Origin: Sphaeroforma sirkka
Lineage: Eukaryota; Opisthokonta; Ichthyosporea; Ichthyophonida
Length of the DNA stretch: 42,500 nucleotides
Assembly: GCA_001586965.3 (NCBI GenBank)
Contig: LUCW03001536.1
Location: forward strand, 30,001-72,500
Reading direction: 5' to 3'
Positions 1 to 32,751 of this stretch are shown in pieces (position 1 is the first letter of the stretch; each line of letters begins with the position of its first letter). A program made the translations under genes and the position numbers. The notes beneath the pieces were generated by a model that saw only the letters and a list, made by a program, of their open reading frames with translations, did not search any database and was not told the origin of the DNA.

Positions 1-680
1 ATTTGCTGACTGAATCTCTATGCCTCGTAGTGGGCTGTGAGCGTGTGCACCAGTATGTGACCGTTGTGTGTAGTTGTATGTCCTCTACACTGTTGTATGT
101 CCCCTACGCTGATGTATCTCTGTGTGGGCAAGTGTGTGTCTGTTGAGTCGCAATGTTTGGCTCGTAGTCAGGAGCAAGTGTTCGGCTGTCGTCATGCTGA
201 TGGTCTTTGATGTCTTTTCTGATGGTTTAACGTAAACCTTATCCTTCTAAGGTAACATCTGATGTGCGGTACTCAGGTGGGCTATAGTTCACACTTCTCA
301 GCCCGAGACACTGATATCGTCCGTGAAGTTATGGTCTTATGTGAGTCTGGATAGCACTTATCGCGTAAACCGTCGCTCCTGTTTATCTGTACTGCACGAA
401 TGTGCCATTCTCGCCCTCCTAGACCATTTGCAGTTAGGTCGTCCATGCCCATATAAAGTTGGGGTCTTGTTCTATATGCTCCTATATCACCCAACTTCAC
501 ACTTGCATCGATGCCACTAATCGGTCCGCATTCTAAGTTATGGCTGAAAAGATTACTTCTTCATCACGTGTTTATTCCTGCCCATGGCACTCGCTCGCTC
601 TATAAATGTGTCTATATTCATTCTTACGCTTTAAACCTTGCCCCACACGCTCACTCATCTCTCCACTGCGTTCATCACAG
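1..680 (+). other. Probable intron upstream of the first visible NUP210 exon
   Basis: No frame here gives an exon that joins exon 1 (681) in the required phase, and nothing resembles gp210. GT-rich low-complexity sequence dominates the first 180 bases. I see no other gene, RNA or repeat. A missed short exon cannot be excluded. Confidence 0.4.
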
Positions 681-19268
<18,588 letters not shown>

Positions 19269-22200
19269 GGGCATGGATATGGATATACTCGTTCAATCAT
19301 ACAGTATGATGAGAGCATAGACATGTATGTACCCTGCAATCATGCACTTAGATGGGGTCTTTTAGATACCGTCAATTATACCTTATGACAAGGCTGAGGT
19401 GTCATGATATATACATTATATCTGTGAAAAGAATAGAATGGTGAAATTGTAGATCCTCTCCGGTAAAGAGGCGTCATTTCTGGAAGCCTTTCAGTACTTG
19501 AGTTGGGGTGGTAAACACGTACGTGCAAGGTGCGTATGAAATCCACCCACTTGCTCAGCTGACTAAAACGGCTAGTAGACGCAGCAACGCACACAAATAC
19601 GTGTACAAGCACGCTGCGAAACACACCATGACTGACTCTTGTGTGTCGGTGCTAGCTCCGCACTGAATATATCTGGAGAATCCAATAATGCCAAACACTA
19701 CGCACACTACACCTGTCGTCTGTTTATCAAATTGTAATAAAATTAGCTTAACAATTCAATTTAGTTGAAAACACCACTCCTTCGAAGCCCTTCAAGAATA
19801 CTCCACCAATATTTATCACCAAGGATTATGTGCCCGTTGTGTCTGCTATGTTTGAACTGGGGGAAATCTGATTGAGCCTATACACTGTGGTATTGAGCGA
19901 AGGCGCAGATTCATACTGCTTTTCACACAGCAAATAAGTGGAAATGTTACTTTATTCAGAACTAAGGCAAGTGAATTCGAGTCACTGCTAGTCATTAATT
20001 TAGTCAGGGCTTCAGTACAATATGTGCTCTGCTTGTCCTCATGCTCCGTCTAAATATTCGCACTTGATAGTCTCTGACCGTGAACGGTAGCGGTAGAGGG
20101 CTGTGATTGCTGATTGTAGGTGTCCAAGATATGACGAACAACAATCAGTCCTTTACACTATAATACATCCTGTTTACCTCCTACTTGTAGGAAAACTGAG
20201 CGGGTACAAAGACCGAATAGTCCTTGAACGCTTGTAAGTAATGCTTGTATATATCTCAAATAAATTGGGAACCTCGAGTAGCTCAAACGTGAATAGCACA
20301 CAGGTAAACGTGTATATAGGCAGAATTTAATATAAAAAAGGCAGAAAAGGCGCATGGATGATACAAACACTTGCAAGTATTAGCCATATATCTAAAACAT
20401 ATATTCAACTAGTACGATTGTACGAACCCCAGAGGCTAACACAGCAGCCAAATACGATGAGTCTGACGACACGCCTTCTCGAGCGGAAACAGCCTCTCAT
20501 TGATAACTATTAGATAAATATGGATTATCCAGGTTTAGCAAACAATAATAAAATGTAGCAATCTGGGAAATGTAAGACTACATGGGCAAGTGGGGCCAGT
20601 GAGGGCCGTGGTCTGTGGACTAGTTACTACTAGATAGTTACGGTAACATACAAAATCATGATAGGTCATGATTGGCAAGTCTAGTTTACAGACTGAAGAT
20701 TTTTTTTGATTTTTTAAAAACAAATGGTCAACATGCCCAAAATGAGCACAAGTGACAACTGACAACAGGGCAAGTGATGTTTTTTAGTCCACATTCACAA
20801 ATATTCCAATTTTGCCTTTTAATTTTTTGTAAAAAACCCAATAAAAATAGTTACCCGCCTTCTTCGTTCAATGAGAATCAGTGTGTGTCGGTGGACGGTG
20901 ATAGATGACATGTCACCAATTGTGCCAATTCAATAGTTGTGTTGTCACCTGCAGAAGACTGAAGTTCTGAACTTCAGAACTGAAACACTGTGAAGCTTGA
21001 AGTAAGTAGAGCAGACAATCGAACACCCTCCTCGGACAGACGGACATTGGGTTTGAGGGTCTGTGAGTCGACTAGCCTCTGGGACTTAAATAGCTGTAGG
21101 ACTCGTATTAGCCTTGGCCTCAGCGGTCCAGGCCCCCTGCCCCCAGCTTCTTTTTACACCACCAGCAGGGGGGGTAATGACAGATAAAGACGATAAAAAG
21201 TGGGTGTAAATAATAAATGGGATTAGAAATATGTAATAAGAACATTTTAGGAAAAAGTTATGGAAAAATGATAGGAGCCCTCCGAATGTTGGACTGGTGG
21301 CCAATAATAATTGAATACTTTGTAGTTCTATTGCGCTACACCAATTAGATATGAATTATATGCTTGAATTTTCTATTTTTAGAAAATTATTACACAATTT
21401 GGGAGGAAGGCAGTCTAGAAACTAGAAAGTATATCCCAAATTCCGATTTCTTCCCAAACGTTGCTCACTATGATTAGATACTGTTGTTAATATACCCAGC
21501 AGGTCCAAGATTCAACACTGTGAGTTTTCACTTTTCAGAATCTACAAACAAATACAAAAGTTGGAACGAAAAGAAAATTCAATGATGACGATGAGCACAT
21601 TTAAACAGCGAACACGGGTTTTGGGATTTGAAAAAAAAAATTTGTATTCAGCAACGCCAATTCTAGCGGTTGAGCACTTTCTGAAAATAATTAAGTTCGT
21701 GAACAATCGGAATTCGGACCATCGTCAAACTTCCAACGAAGTGAGTTTGCAACATGTTTTTTTTGAAATTTTTAGGTGATTTCGGTGCATCCACTGCATC
21801 GAGACCATTGACTTACTTCATTGGTTTCGGCCTCTGTTGAGTCTGTGAAAGCCAACATATGCGAAGTTGCAGCTCGCGTGCAAAGCGAGTAAAAGTATGT
21901 ATTTTCCTCATTTATTATTTTGAAAAATGGAAATTTGATGAATAGGCTATTTATCAAGTTTTGTCTGTGTGTGGTTCCCCGTTCATTGAATCATTGTTTG
22001 TATATTTCTTGGTTAAATTAATTTATATAAAAAAATAAAAAAAGTATCATGGACATACGAACACTTATTTTATATACTCTGAATTTCTGAAACATATGTA
22101 TTATATATATGATGCAAGGAAGGTTCTGCTGCACAAGTTCGAACACAAGCACTTGTTAAGGTTGGTGCAGTGCTCGGAACATTATCATAATTTGGCTGTA

Positions 22201-22312
22201 TACACATTTACAAACACTGTTTCAACAACTTTCACAACAGCATACCTGAAAAAAATATATAATATTGTCTTTGTATTGCAATATTCACCATATTATTGAA
22301 CGACCATTCAAG
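19269..22312. other. 3-kb spacer between NUP210 and the ketoacyl-CoA synthase
   Basis: AT-rich, with no ORF I can assign. An AATAAA at 19736-19741, 468 bases after the NUP210 stop, is a possible poly(A) signal. Near 20950-20985 there is a small palindromic cluster around GAAGTTCTGAACTTC. At 21131-21174 a CCCCCTGC / GCAGGGGG inverted repeat stands out from the AT-rich surroundings. The promoter and first exon of the downstream gene should lie toward the right end, but I could not place them. Confidence 0.5.
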
Positions 22313-24929
22313 AACGAGAAATTCTCAGCCGAGAAAAGCACCAGTGTTGATGTAGTACCTAGGAGCAACATCTACCTGGCCAATCGCTTGTCACTAAATG
22401 TCATTGACTTCTACCAAGTGTATGTACAATGTTATGTGCCTTACATTCTCACAGCGATTGTGGTACTGCTGTCCACCAAACTGGCCAGTGATGCCTCCGC
22501 ATCTGATGTGAATTGGGATTCGGCTGTCGCGTATGTGTCGCAATTAAATTATAAATTTGCCGTAGATGGTCTTGCGCTAGTGATGCTTGTAGCGTTCCTA
22601 GGCTCATATCTTTCCAGTCGCAAAAGTCCCGTCTACTGTGTCGAGTTCGAGACCTTTACGCCGCCGGAGAGCTGGAAGGTCACCCGTGACGAGATCATGC
22701 AAGTGATGAAGTCGAGCAATTCCTTCACCGAGGAAAGTCAAGACTTCTTACAGAGAATCATGGACACAAGTGCCACTGGAAATGCCACGCACTGGCCCCC
22801 AGGAATTTTAAAAATCCTCAAAGGGCAGAAACAAGAAGAAACCATGAGCTCGTCACGACAAGAGTTTATGACCGTCATGACAGGATGCATTGACCAATTG
22901 ATCGGTAAGCCTAATATAAGGAGGAGGTGTGTTCGTGTGCTACTGTGTTATGTGTAGATGAATATTCATTGCACAATACGATATCTGCATGTCATGTTCG
23001 GGTGCCGCTCAAACAACTACATGTACATGTGTATGTCTTGTGTATATACCCCTGTATATTTATATCTATAATATTTGAATATGTATTTATGTTTTTATAT
23101 TCCCGCATGCATCAGTAAATGTATATATTCTCGCATGGATATGTGTGCTTTATTAAATTGTTAGTTTACAAACAGCTGGAACATTTACACTGTTTGATTG
23201 GTCTTCCATACCTTGGACTGTCTAGACATACAACTGAACGAGTGAGGTGTCGTCTACAATGCATGTACTCGAACGAGTACAGGTGTAATAATATAGGTGT
23301 GTGCACCTGTATCTAACCTGCTGTGCGTGCAATATCAGCGACAGGTGTATATTGCATCTGCCCTTCCTTTCCGTATGTACTGTGTTCAAGCACGTAAGGA
23401 GTATTGCAAATGGCGTGTTGATATTGCATAGTGAATTGAGTGCGCTCTAGCATGATTGTGAAAAAGGCCGATAATAAATTGACATGCCTTCTTAGTAACT
23501 CTATGTAGCTGTGCTAGCATATACTCACGACTCTTGGTATTTTATGTTGCAAAAATAGATATTCAACGAATATGTACTTAATCTCGATACAGAAAGGACA
23601 AAGATCGACATTAAGAACGTTGACTTCCTAGTGGTGAACTGCTCGCTATTCTCACCCACACCATCGCTGTGTGCGATGATTTCGAACCACTACGGCATGA
23701 AGTCGTCGCTACAATCCTTCAACTTGGGTGGCATGGGATGCAGTGCGGGTCTCATCTCCGTTGACCTTGCTAAGCAATTGCTGGAGAATAGTCCTGGCAA
23801 GACCGCAATAGTGTTCAGTACTGAGACCATTTCCGAGCAGCTGTATCACGGTAACGAGCGGTCTATGTTGTTGCAGAACACGCTCTTCAGAGTTGGAGGT
23901 AGCGCCGCACTGCTTTCCAGCAAGTGGAAAGACGGACTCACGGCCAAATACAAGCTGCTGCATACCGTACGCACACAGCACTCAAACGACTTGGCATACA
24001 ATGCCGTGTACCAGTGCGAGGATAAGACCGGTGAACAGGGTATCCGCCTGAGCAAGGACATCGTGTCTGTGGCTGGTAAGGCTATGACAACCAACCTAAC
24101 GTCGCTGGGCCCATATGTGCTGCCTGTGACTGAGCAGGTTAAGGTGCTATACAGTATGCTCATGTCCTTTGGACGCAAGAGAGGGTGGGTAAGGCCGAGC
24201 GAAAACGGCGCAGAGAAGCACTATGTACCGAACTTTAAAGCTGGGGTACAACACTTCTGCATCCACGCGGGAGGTCGGGCTGTGATTGAGGGCATTCAGA
24301 AGAATCTGCAACTCTCAGACTACGACACTGAACCCAGCAGAGAAACACTGCACAACTTCGGCAACACCAGTAGTTCATCCATCTGGTATGAGATGCGGTG
24401 GTTGGAGGACCACGACCGCATCAAGCGCGGCGATCGCACCCTGCAACTGGCTTTTGGGTATGTTTGCTTTGGGTCGATTTTTTTTTCTTTTCTTAATCGT
24501 ATGTGTATTGTGTGTAGTACTTAATTGTTGTGACGGCGTGCTGTGTGTATATCATGTATTGCTAAATAAAGTATGGGTTCTACGGTAACTAATTACGTAG
24601 CCGTATGCTTATTGAAACAAGCATGGCGAGTCAGCCTTCGAAACACCGAAGTGTGTACTTGGAAGTATATCTTGTGGTTGAATGCTTTTATCACATGCTA
24701 CATATTATCACATTCGGTGCAGATTTGTTATGGAGACGGTTGTAAATGGTTGATACACGCATGTGTTTTTCGTTGCCCCACGCAACTACCTAACTGCATC
24801 ATACGGGAAGGGTTGGTAACATATTTTGGAAATGGACTATGGATCTTTACTTATCGCAATGCATCCTCCTCTCCCTTGTATAGATCTGGTTTCAAGTGTA
24901 ATAGCGCCGTGTGGCTGCGATTGCGCTGA
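22313..24929 (+). CDS. 3-ketoacyl-CoA synthase, plant FAE1 type, 3 exons located
   Basis: Condensing enzyme of very-long-chain fatty acid elongation: it joins malonyl-CoA to a fatty acyl-CoA at the ER membrane. Exons: about 22313-22904, 23593-24457, 24884-24929 (TGA). Exon 1 gives two N-terminal hydrophobic helices (VPYILTAIVVLL and GLALVMLVAFLG) and the FAE1-type YCVEFETFTPPESWKV segment. Exon 2 gives VVNCSLFSPTPSL, the nucleophile Cys in GGMGCSAG (codon 23739), the catalytic His in CIHAGG (24264) and Asn in FGNTSSSS (24363). Exon 3 gives SGFKCNSAVW and the stop. The total of about 500 residues is the usual FAE1 length. Exon 1 has no in-frame ATG before the conserved part, so a short upstream exon with the start codon is missing; the acceptor is TTCAAG (22312) or TTCTCAG (22328). 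It belongs to the thiolase/chalcone-synthase-like KCS family, not the animal and fungal ELO family. Confidence 0.92.
22905..23592 (+). other. Intron 1 of the 3-ketoacyl-CoA synthase gene
   Basis: Donor GTAAGC at 22905 and acceptor GATACAG ending 23592. The split codon G/AA gives Glu and restores LIERTKIDIKNVDFLVVNC. The second intron is 24458-24883 (GTATGT...TATAG). Both are AT-rich without internal repeats, unlike the introns of the two flanking genes. Confidence 0.8.
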
Positions 24930-25487
24930 AGGATTTGGATAAACGAAGCCCGTTGTTAATAGCTACATCTATTTCGCCCCTAGCATGTTACACGGGTGTC
25001 GATACAAATGTGTTTGGAAAGGTTGATTAATGATACGACTGCAAACGAAATTGAAATTAAAACTCTATACAACCATAATATTGACAAAAATGCCTAAAAA
25101 TACATTCACTTGAATATACAAATTGCGTAGTTTATTTTCTGGATTCAGGTTTGAGTTAAAAATCAAACATAAAGTATATATTTACATTCCCGTATCTTTT
25201 TCCGAAACAGTTTATGACCTACTTCAGTATGTGATACAATTGTCGATCGAAATTTCAGATGCCTGCTCTGACAACTATTGTGACATGTATGCTGTATGGA
25301 TGTGTACGTTTACAATTTACTGAGTGTTGAGCAACAATCATAGAAATCTTTCTTTTATTTTAAACTAACGGTTCAATCAAGCGCATTGACCACCATATTG
25401 AAACTGACATTCAACACAACACTTTCGTAACATGTGTTGTGTGATATCTAGATGAATATACTGAGATTTAATAGAAGATTTACTATA
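24930..25487. other. Spacer downstream of the ketoacyl-CoA synthase
   Basis: AT-rich sequence with only short, unconvincing open frames. No RNA gene, repeat or poly(A) signal that I would defend. Confidence 0.5.
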
Positions 25488-25700
25488 CTCGATCAAATCT
25501 CATATTTGACATATAAATAGTATATATATATAATGAAATAAGATTTGATAGGTGATACTTCCATACTCAATCAAATCTCATATTTGACATAAATAGGATA
25601 TATATATATATATATATATAATATATAATGAATGTAATAAGATATAATAGATGGTATTTTCATACTCATTCAAATCTAATATTTGACATAAAAATATATA
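25488..25700. repeat. Three-copy repeat of about 86 bp leading into a TA tract
   Basis: Copies begin at about 25488, 25574 and 25663, each with CTCRATCAAATCTCATATTTGACAT-like sequence followed by TA-rich filler and AATAAGATTTGATAG. The internal TA run grows from copy to copy, and the third copy merges into the long (TA)n. Confidence 0.75.
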
Positions 25701-25704
25701 TAAA

Positions 25705-27968
<2,264 letters not shown>

Positions 27969-28059
27969 TATTTCTACATAGCCCCCAGTAGCTTTTAGAA
28001 CTACGAACGTACGTTAAGATACGATCTAGTTGGTAAAGCGAAAACCAAAGTAAAAAAAA

Positions 28060-31000
28060 CGGTTTCGGTCATGACTTATCGAGTAAGTATGTGCCTATAT
28101 GTACGAGTTCAAGACTCATGTTGTACTCTATGTCGTTTAGTATTTGGTCCAGTAACCATTTCCGATGTAGGCGCCTTACGTTTATTATTTGGTAAGGTAA
28201 TAGCCAAAGGCTGTTCTTCATTAGTAAGTAAGTTTGAACAATTTTCTGCACTGTTGGTAAGCAGATCAGAAAGTTTAGTCACGTAGGAAGTAGGTGGCAA
28301 ATAGGGAATTTCAGATCCGTCAGGGTTTGTAGTCACCTGAGGAAACCCTTTTCGTTTATCTCGTGTGTTCTTATGTAAACGCTTATTCCATTTCTTATTA
28401 AAGATACGAAGAAAGTCGCGAGATTCACGAAATGCATCGGAGGTTAGCCAAGCTACTGTCCCATCCATGAAACGGGTCTTGTAGTAAGTGTAACCGTCTT
28501 CGGATGTTTTATCAATTATATCTTTGACTTGTGACTCCATAACTGGTACATCAGAATCAAATGAGCGAGCGAATGAGAGTTCGGAGGTAGTGATATGGTG
28601 AGTGCCTAGATTGGTTGCGCTAGTACCATCAATGTTATTCACTTTGTAAGTATCACTCTTCTCATCATGGTAGGAAATAACAAAAGGTCCTATCGTCTTA
28701 GAAGAGAGTTCGGTACCGTTGGCGTTTCGATTTATAATGTTAACGTAATCGCCGACTTTGAACTGAACAATGTTCTTAGTGCTATTCCATCGGTCATACG
28801 CTGTAAGTAGGACACGATTCTTGTGCTCGAGTAAACAGGGGTAAACAACGTTCTGCATATGCTCAATCTTTTGTAGCCACGGGGTAACGTGTTTCTCGGG
28901 CGCAGTTTTATCAAACGTTGCTTGTAATTCACTATAGCGGCCAAAGAAATAGTGAAGCGGGAGTGTTCCAGTTTGAGGATTCATGCAGTTATTCATTTGA
29001 GTCTGAACCCATTTCAAATGATAAGGCCACATATCCTCAACGTCGTCTAGTGCGGTACGCAAGAGTTTCTTAAGTTCTCTATGACGTGTCTCATTTGCAC
29101 CCTGCGTTTGAGGTTTGTAAGGAACGCCACGCCTATGAGTCATGCCTGATACGAGTATAAGTGCCTCCATTACGTCGGTACAAAACTCACTACCGTTATC
29201 AGAACATAGTACTCGGGGGGAAACCGAAGTCATTGAAGACGTGATAGCATAATTCTGCCACTGTTTGTGGACGTTTGTTCGGTATTGCATAAAGCAAGTT
29301 ATAGCCCGAAGCCACACATAAGAAATGACAAATATATACATCGCCAGTATGCTTGGATCGCGGGAGTTTAACCAAATCGACTATGACTCGGCGCATCGGT
29401 TGGTCTTCTGTCACACTTTTTAGGGGTGCCCAACCGTATCGCTTGATCTGGTTCTTTTCACAATCAGTACAGCGTCGGTATACTTCACGTATGGTTTTTT
29501 TCAGCGCCGGGTGATCAAGCCCTGCACGAATAGCCATTTTATAAGTATGCTCATATGCTCGATGCGTTAAATTATGTATAACTTTAACTCTACTTTCATG
29601 CTCCTCTAAGTCAGTCAGATTCTGCGTAACGCTGGCTGGATGAACCATAGTCCTGTTGGAAAGGGCAACCTCAGTATCAGGAGGGGTAGACTCCTGAGAT
29701 ACATAATTGACAACATTGGATTGTTGAAGTATCTTCTTCAGTTGTTTCGCAACTCCTGGCTGTTCTTTAAGGCTGTTCTTTAAGCAGCGCTTTAAGTAGT
29801 CGAGTGCGAGCTTCAGGTTCTCTTAGAGTTTTGAGTCTTTGATCCATGACCTTAGCTAGTTCCATGTTTTTACGATCTAATGCCGTTTCAATCGGCATTA
29901 CCTCGACTGCAATCTTGTTGGGTGCATGTGTTGTACGAGTCTTGAGCTTTTGTTCAAACTCTTTAGACTCCTCTAGTTTAGCTAAGAATTCGGTTGAGGG
30001 TTTCCACTTAGTAGTACCTGCAGGACCGATGCGACAAACAATGGTGTGTTTCCAAGGTGTCTTCTTAATAGAATAGGATCCCTGATACAAAAACGTGTCG
30101 GTTTCACGGTCGACATAAATAGGCTCGTCTTGAATCATATTAATTAAATCACGTATCCATGGGTCGGAGTTACGTAAGGGACAACACAGCGTAATGGTAG
30201 ATATAGTAATATTAACATAATCTAACAACTGTGCGATAAGTTGACAAGGTGGGTTAGCCCACGCATTATGCTTTGATAAGTCAAGCTGAAATGCATCACC
30301 TTTAGGATGAGTCAACGACCTATATTCAGAAACCTGTTTGTTATGTTCTGCGGCGAACATATCAACAGTAAATGGACCCCATCGTGATTGAGCGAGGTTA
30401 AACCATTTCTTATTTAGCATCCAATCGGTTGCTAATAACTCCTTGACTGTTTTCTGGTAGTCGGGCACAAGTCGAGAAAGCATGTCAGGAAGATGGTTAT
30501 GTATTCCTGGTATGTGTGTTATATTAAAAGCGAACTTGGCAATAATGTCATGCCAGCGGCTCACCAACTGTGAATCAGGGTTCATATCTTTAAGTATGTT
30601 AAAGACTTTTGATCACAGGCGACAGTAAAGTAACTTCCATAAAGGTAGTCTTTAAACTGTCTTAGCGCAGTAACTATATCAAGGAGCTCTTGTTTAACGG
30701 TAGGGTAATTCCGTTGGCTCTTATTATAACTCTTGCTAAAGAATTGTATGTAGCGCGGTATACCATTTATCGTTTGGTAAAGCACTCCACCTACCGCTCG
30801 ATCTGAAGCGTCGGTTGCTACTTGGAATGGGACACCATCCACAGGGTACTGCATGATGGGTGCGTCCATTACTCTACTTTTGACTAGTTTAAATGCATCA
30901 TCACATTCTTTAGTCCAAAGCTTTCCCAAAGGTCCTTTGTGCAGCCGTAGGTGACTGAAAGGCTTTAAGTAATGAGAAAGATGCGGTACCGAATCCGAGA

Positions 31001-31900
31001 AGAAGTTAACAAACCCACACACAGAGTTCACATCTCTTCCAGTAATTGGTGTTGATAAATCCAACATAAACTGTTTCTTGCCAGGATCAATTTCTACCCC
31101 TTCTGCAGATATTTTGTAGCCAAGTAAGTGTATAGTATCTTCAGCAAAAGAGCACTTGTCTTCGTTAATCTTAAGTTTAGCATGATTAAGTCGCTTTAAG
31201 ACTTCTTTAACGAGTTTAGCATGTTCATGTGCTGTCTTTGTAAAGATAACTATATCATCTAAATAGACTGATACGTTATACAACAGGTCCGCAAATAGTT
31301 CCATCATAACTTGTTGGAAGAAAGAAGGTAACATGTGTAAGCCTTCAGGTGCACCTTTAAACTGGTACTTCTTACCTTGCCAAGTAAAGGAAAAGTATTT
31401 CCTATGAGGCTCATATATCTGTAGTTGATGGAATGCAGCTTTTAAGTCTATCTTGGAAAAGATAGTCGCACCTCCATTTTGCGTAGTATCTCGCTTATCT
31501 TAGGTAAGGGAAAACTATGTTGCGGAATTAGTTTGTTGATTGGCGACAGGTCTAGTACTACTCTTGTTTTACTAAACGTTCCATCAGATTTATATTGATC
31601 GACCGCTAAGAGAGCTAAGTTAACTGGGGTTGCATCATAGTTGATTTCAATTAGACCCTGTTTTAACCAATCTTCTATTTGGGTTTTGACAACGTCTTTG
31701 TGTCTCCAACTCACGTAGTTATGTGAAGGACACTTTAATTTAGAGAAGTCGACGTTTGTTAAGTCAAGTCTAACCATACGTACTATCGATGCGCTTATCA
31801 TAGCCTTCCTCTTCTTACGTATCTTGCTAACAACCGGATTTATATGAAGCGTCCGCGCTGTTTTCATTCCAACCTATCCAGGCAATTATTCGTGGATGGC
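28060..31900 (-). mobile_element. Ty3/gypsy chromovirus-type pol fossil
   Basis: Minus-strand remains of a pol polyprotein. Parts in order: reverse transcriptase (about 31800-30950, with the YLDD catalytic box), RNase H (about 30850-30470, TDAS motif), a Dam-like block (about 30420-30050, VDMFAAEHN and WANPPC motifs), integrase zinc finger (about 29580-29450, H2C2 type), integrase core (about 29400-28950, with SDNGSEF), a GPF module (about 28690) and a chromodomain-like C-terminus (about 28530-28390). I see no gag, no protease and no LTR pair on either side, so it is a partial copy. It is broken, with roughly three interruptions of the reading frame. The long intact stretches suggest moderate age. 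Confidence 0.85.
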
Positions 31901-31919
31901 GTTCGCGTGTCTTTGATAC

Positions 31920-32690
31920 ACTATACTTCGTGTATTGCTTGTGTTGTAATTTTGTAACATATCAACGCTCAAATTTCACAAGCTATTGTTCTGTAGTCAA
32001 AGATAGTTGTTCCTAGCATATGGCTTATCAATGTCTATGTTTTGTGCAGCTATTGTTCTTTAAACTAAGTTAGTAGTTCTTAGCATATGTTTTGTAAATC
32101 ATTGTGTTTAATCTAGCAATTGTTCGTTTGTCTAAGATAGTAGTCCTAAGTCTATGATTTATCATTGCTCATGTTTTATTTAGCTATTGTTCGTTATTCT
32201 AAGATAGTAATCCATAGCCTATGACTTATCAATACTCAGGTTTTGTTTAGCTATTGTTCGTTGGTCTAAGATAGTAGTCCATGGACTATGACTTACTAAT
32301 GCTCAGATTTTATTTAGCTATTGTTCGTGAGTCCTTGGCTTATGAGTTACCAATGCTCAGATTTTGTTCCGCTATTGTTCTGTAGTCTAAGATAGTAGTC
32401 CATAACCTATGACTTATAAATGCTCAGATTTTGATTAGTTATTGTTCGTTAGTGTAAGATAGTAGTCCACCAGCCCGTGTGCTGCTGCATAGCCTATGAC
32501 TTACTATGACTTATCAATGCTCAGGTTTTGGTTAGCTATTGTTCGTTATTTAAAATAGTAGTCCATAGCCTATGACTTACTATTGCTTTGGTTTTATTTA
32601 GCAATTGTTCGTTAGTCTAAGATAGTAGTCCATAGCCTATGACTTATTAATGCTCGGGTTTTATTTAGCTATTGGTCAAGTACCAGTCCT
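31920..32690. repeat. Tandem array of about 67 bp between the pol fossil and PLBD
   Basis: Ten to eleven diverged units containing TAGCTATTGTTCGTTAGTC, AAGATAGTAGTCCATAGCC and TATGACTTATCAATGCTCAG. One unit is enlarged by an insert near 32470. Read on the minus strand, several units contain AATAAA (TTTATT on the plus strand near 32173, 32305, 32593 and 32660), so the array may serve as the polyadenylation region of the neighbouring minus-strand gene. Confidence 0.85.
32660..32665 (-). terminator. Possible poly(A) signal of PLBD
   Basis: AATAAA on the minus strand 87 bases after the PLBD stop, inside the first unit of the 67-bp array. Later units repeat the hexamer. Position is plausible; no transcript evidence. 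Confidence 0.4.
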
Positions 32691-32751
32691 TAGTCTATGA
32701 CTTATTCGAAGCTCCGCAGTTTGTTTTTCCCTGGCGTTTTTGGAATGGGGT

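Noticed and set aside
20535-20765. Short minus-strand open frame in the 3-kb spacer
   Set aside because: No recognisable domain, poor start context, and base composition like the surrounding spacer.
22096-22299. Open frame just upstream of the ketoacyl-CoA synthase as its first exon
   Set aside because: No usable donor joins it in phase with 22313 or 22329, and its sequence does not resemble a KCS N-terminus.
28000-32700. LTR pair for the pol fossil
   Set aside because: No direct repeat was found by eye between the two flanks; the right flank is a 67-bp tandem array and the left flank is unique sequence next to the TIR element.
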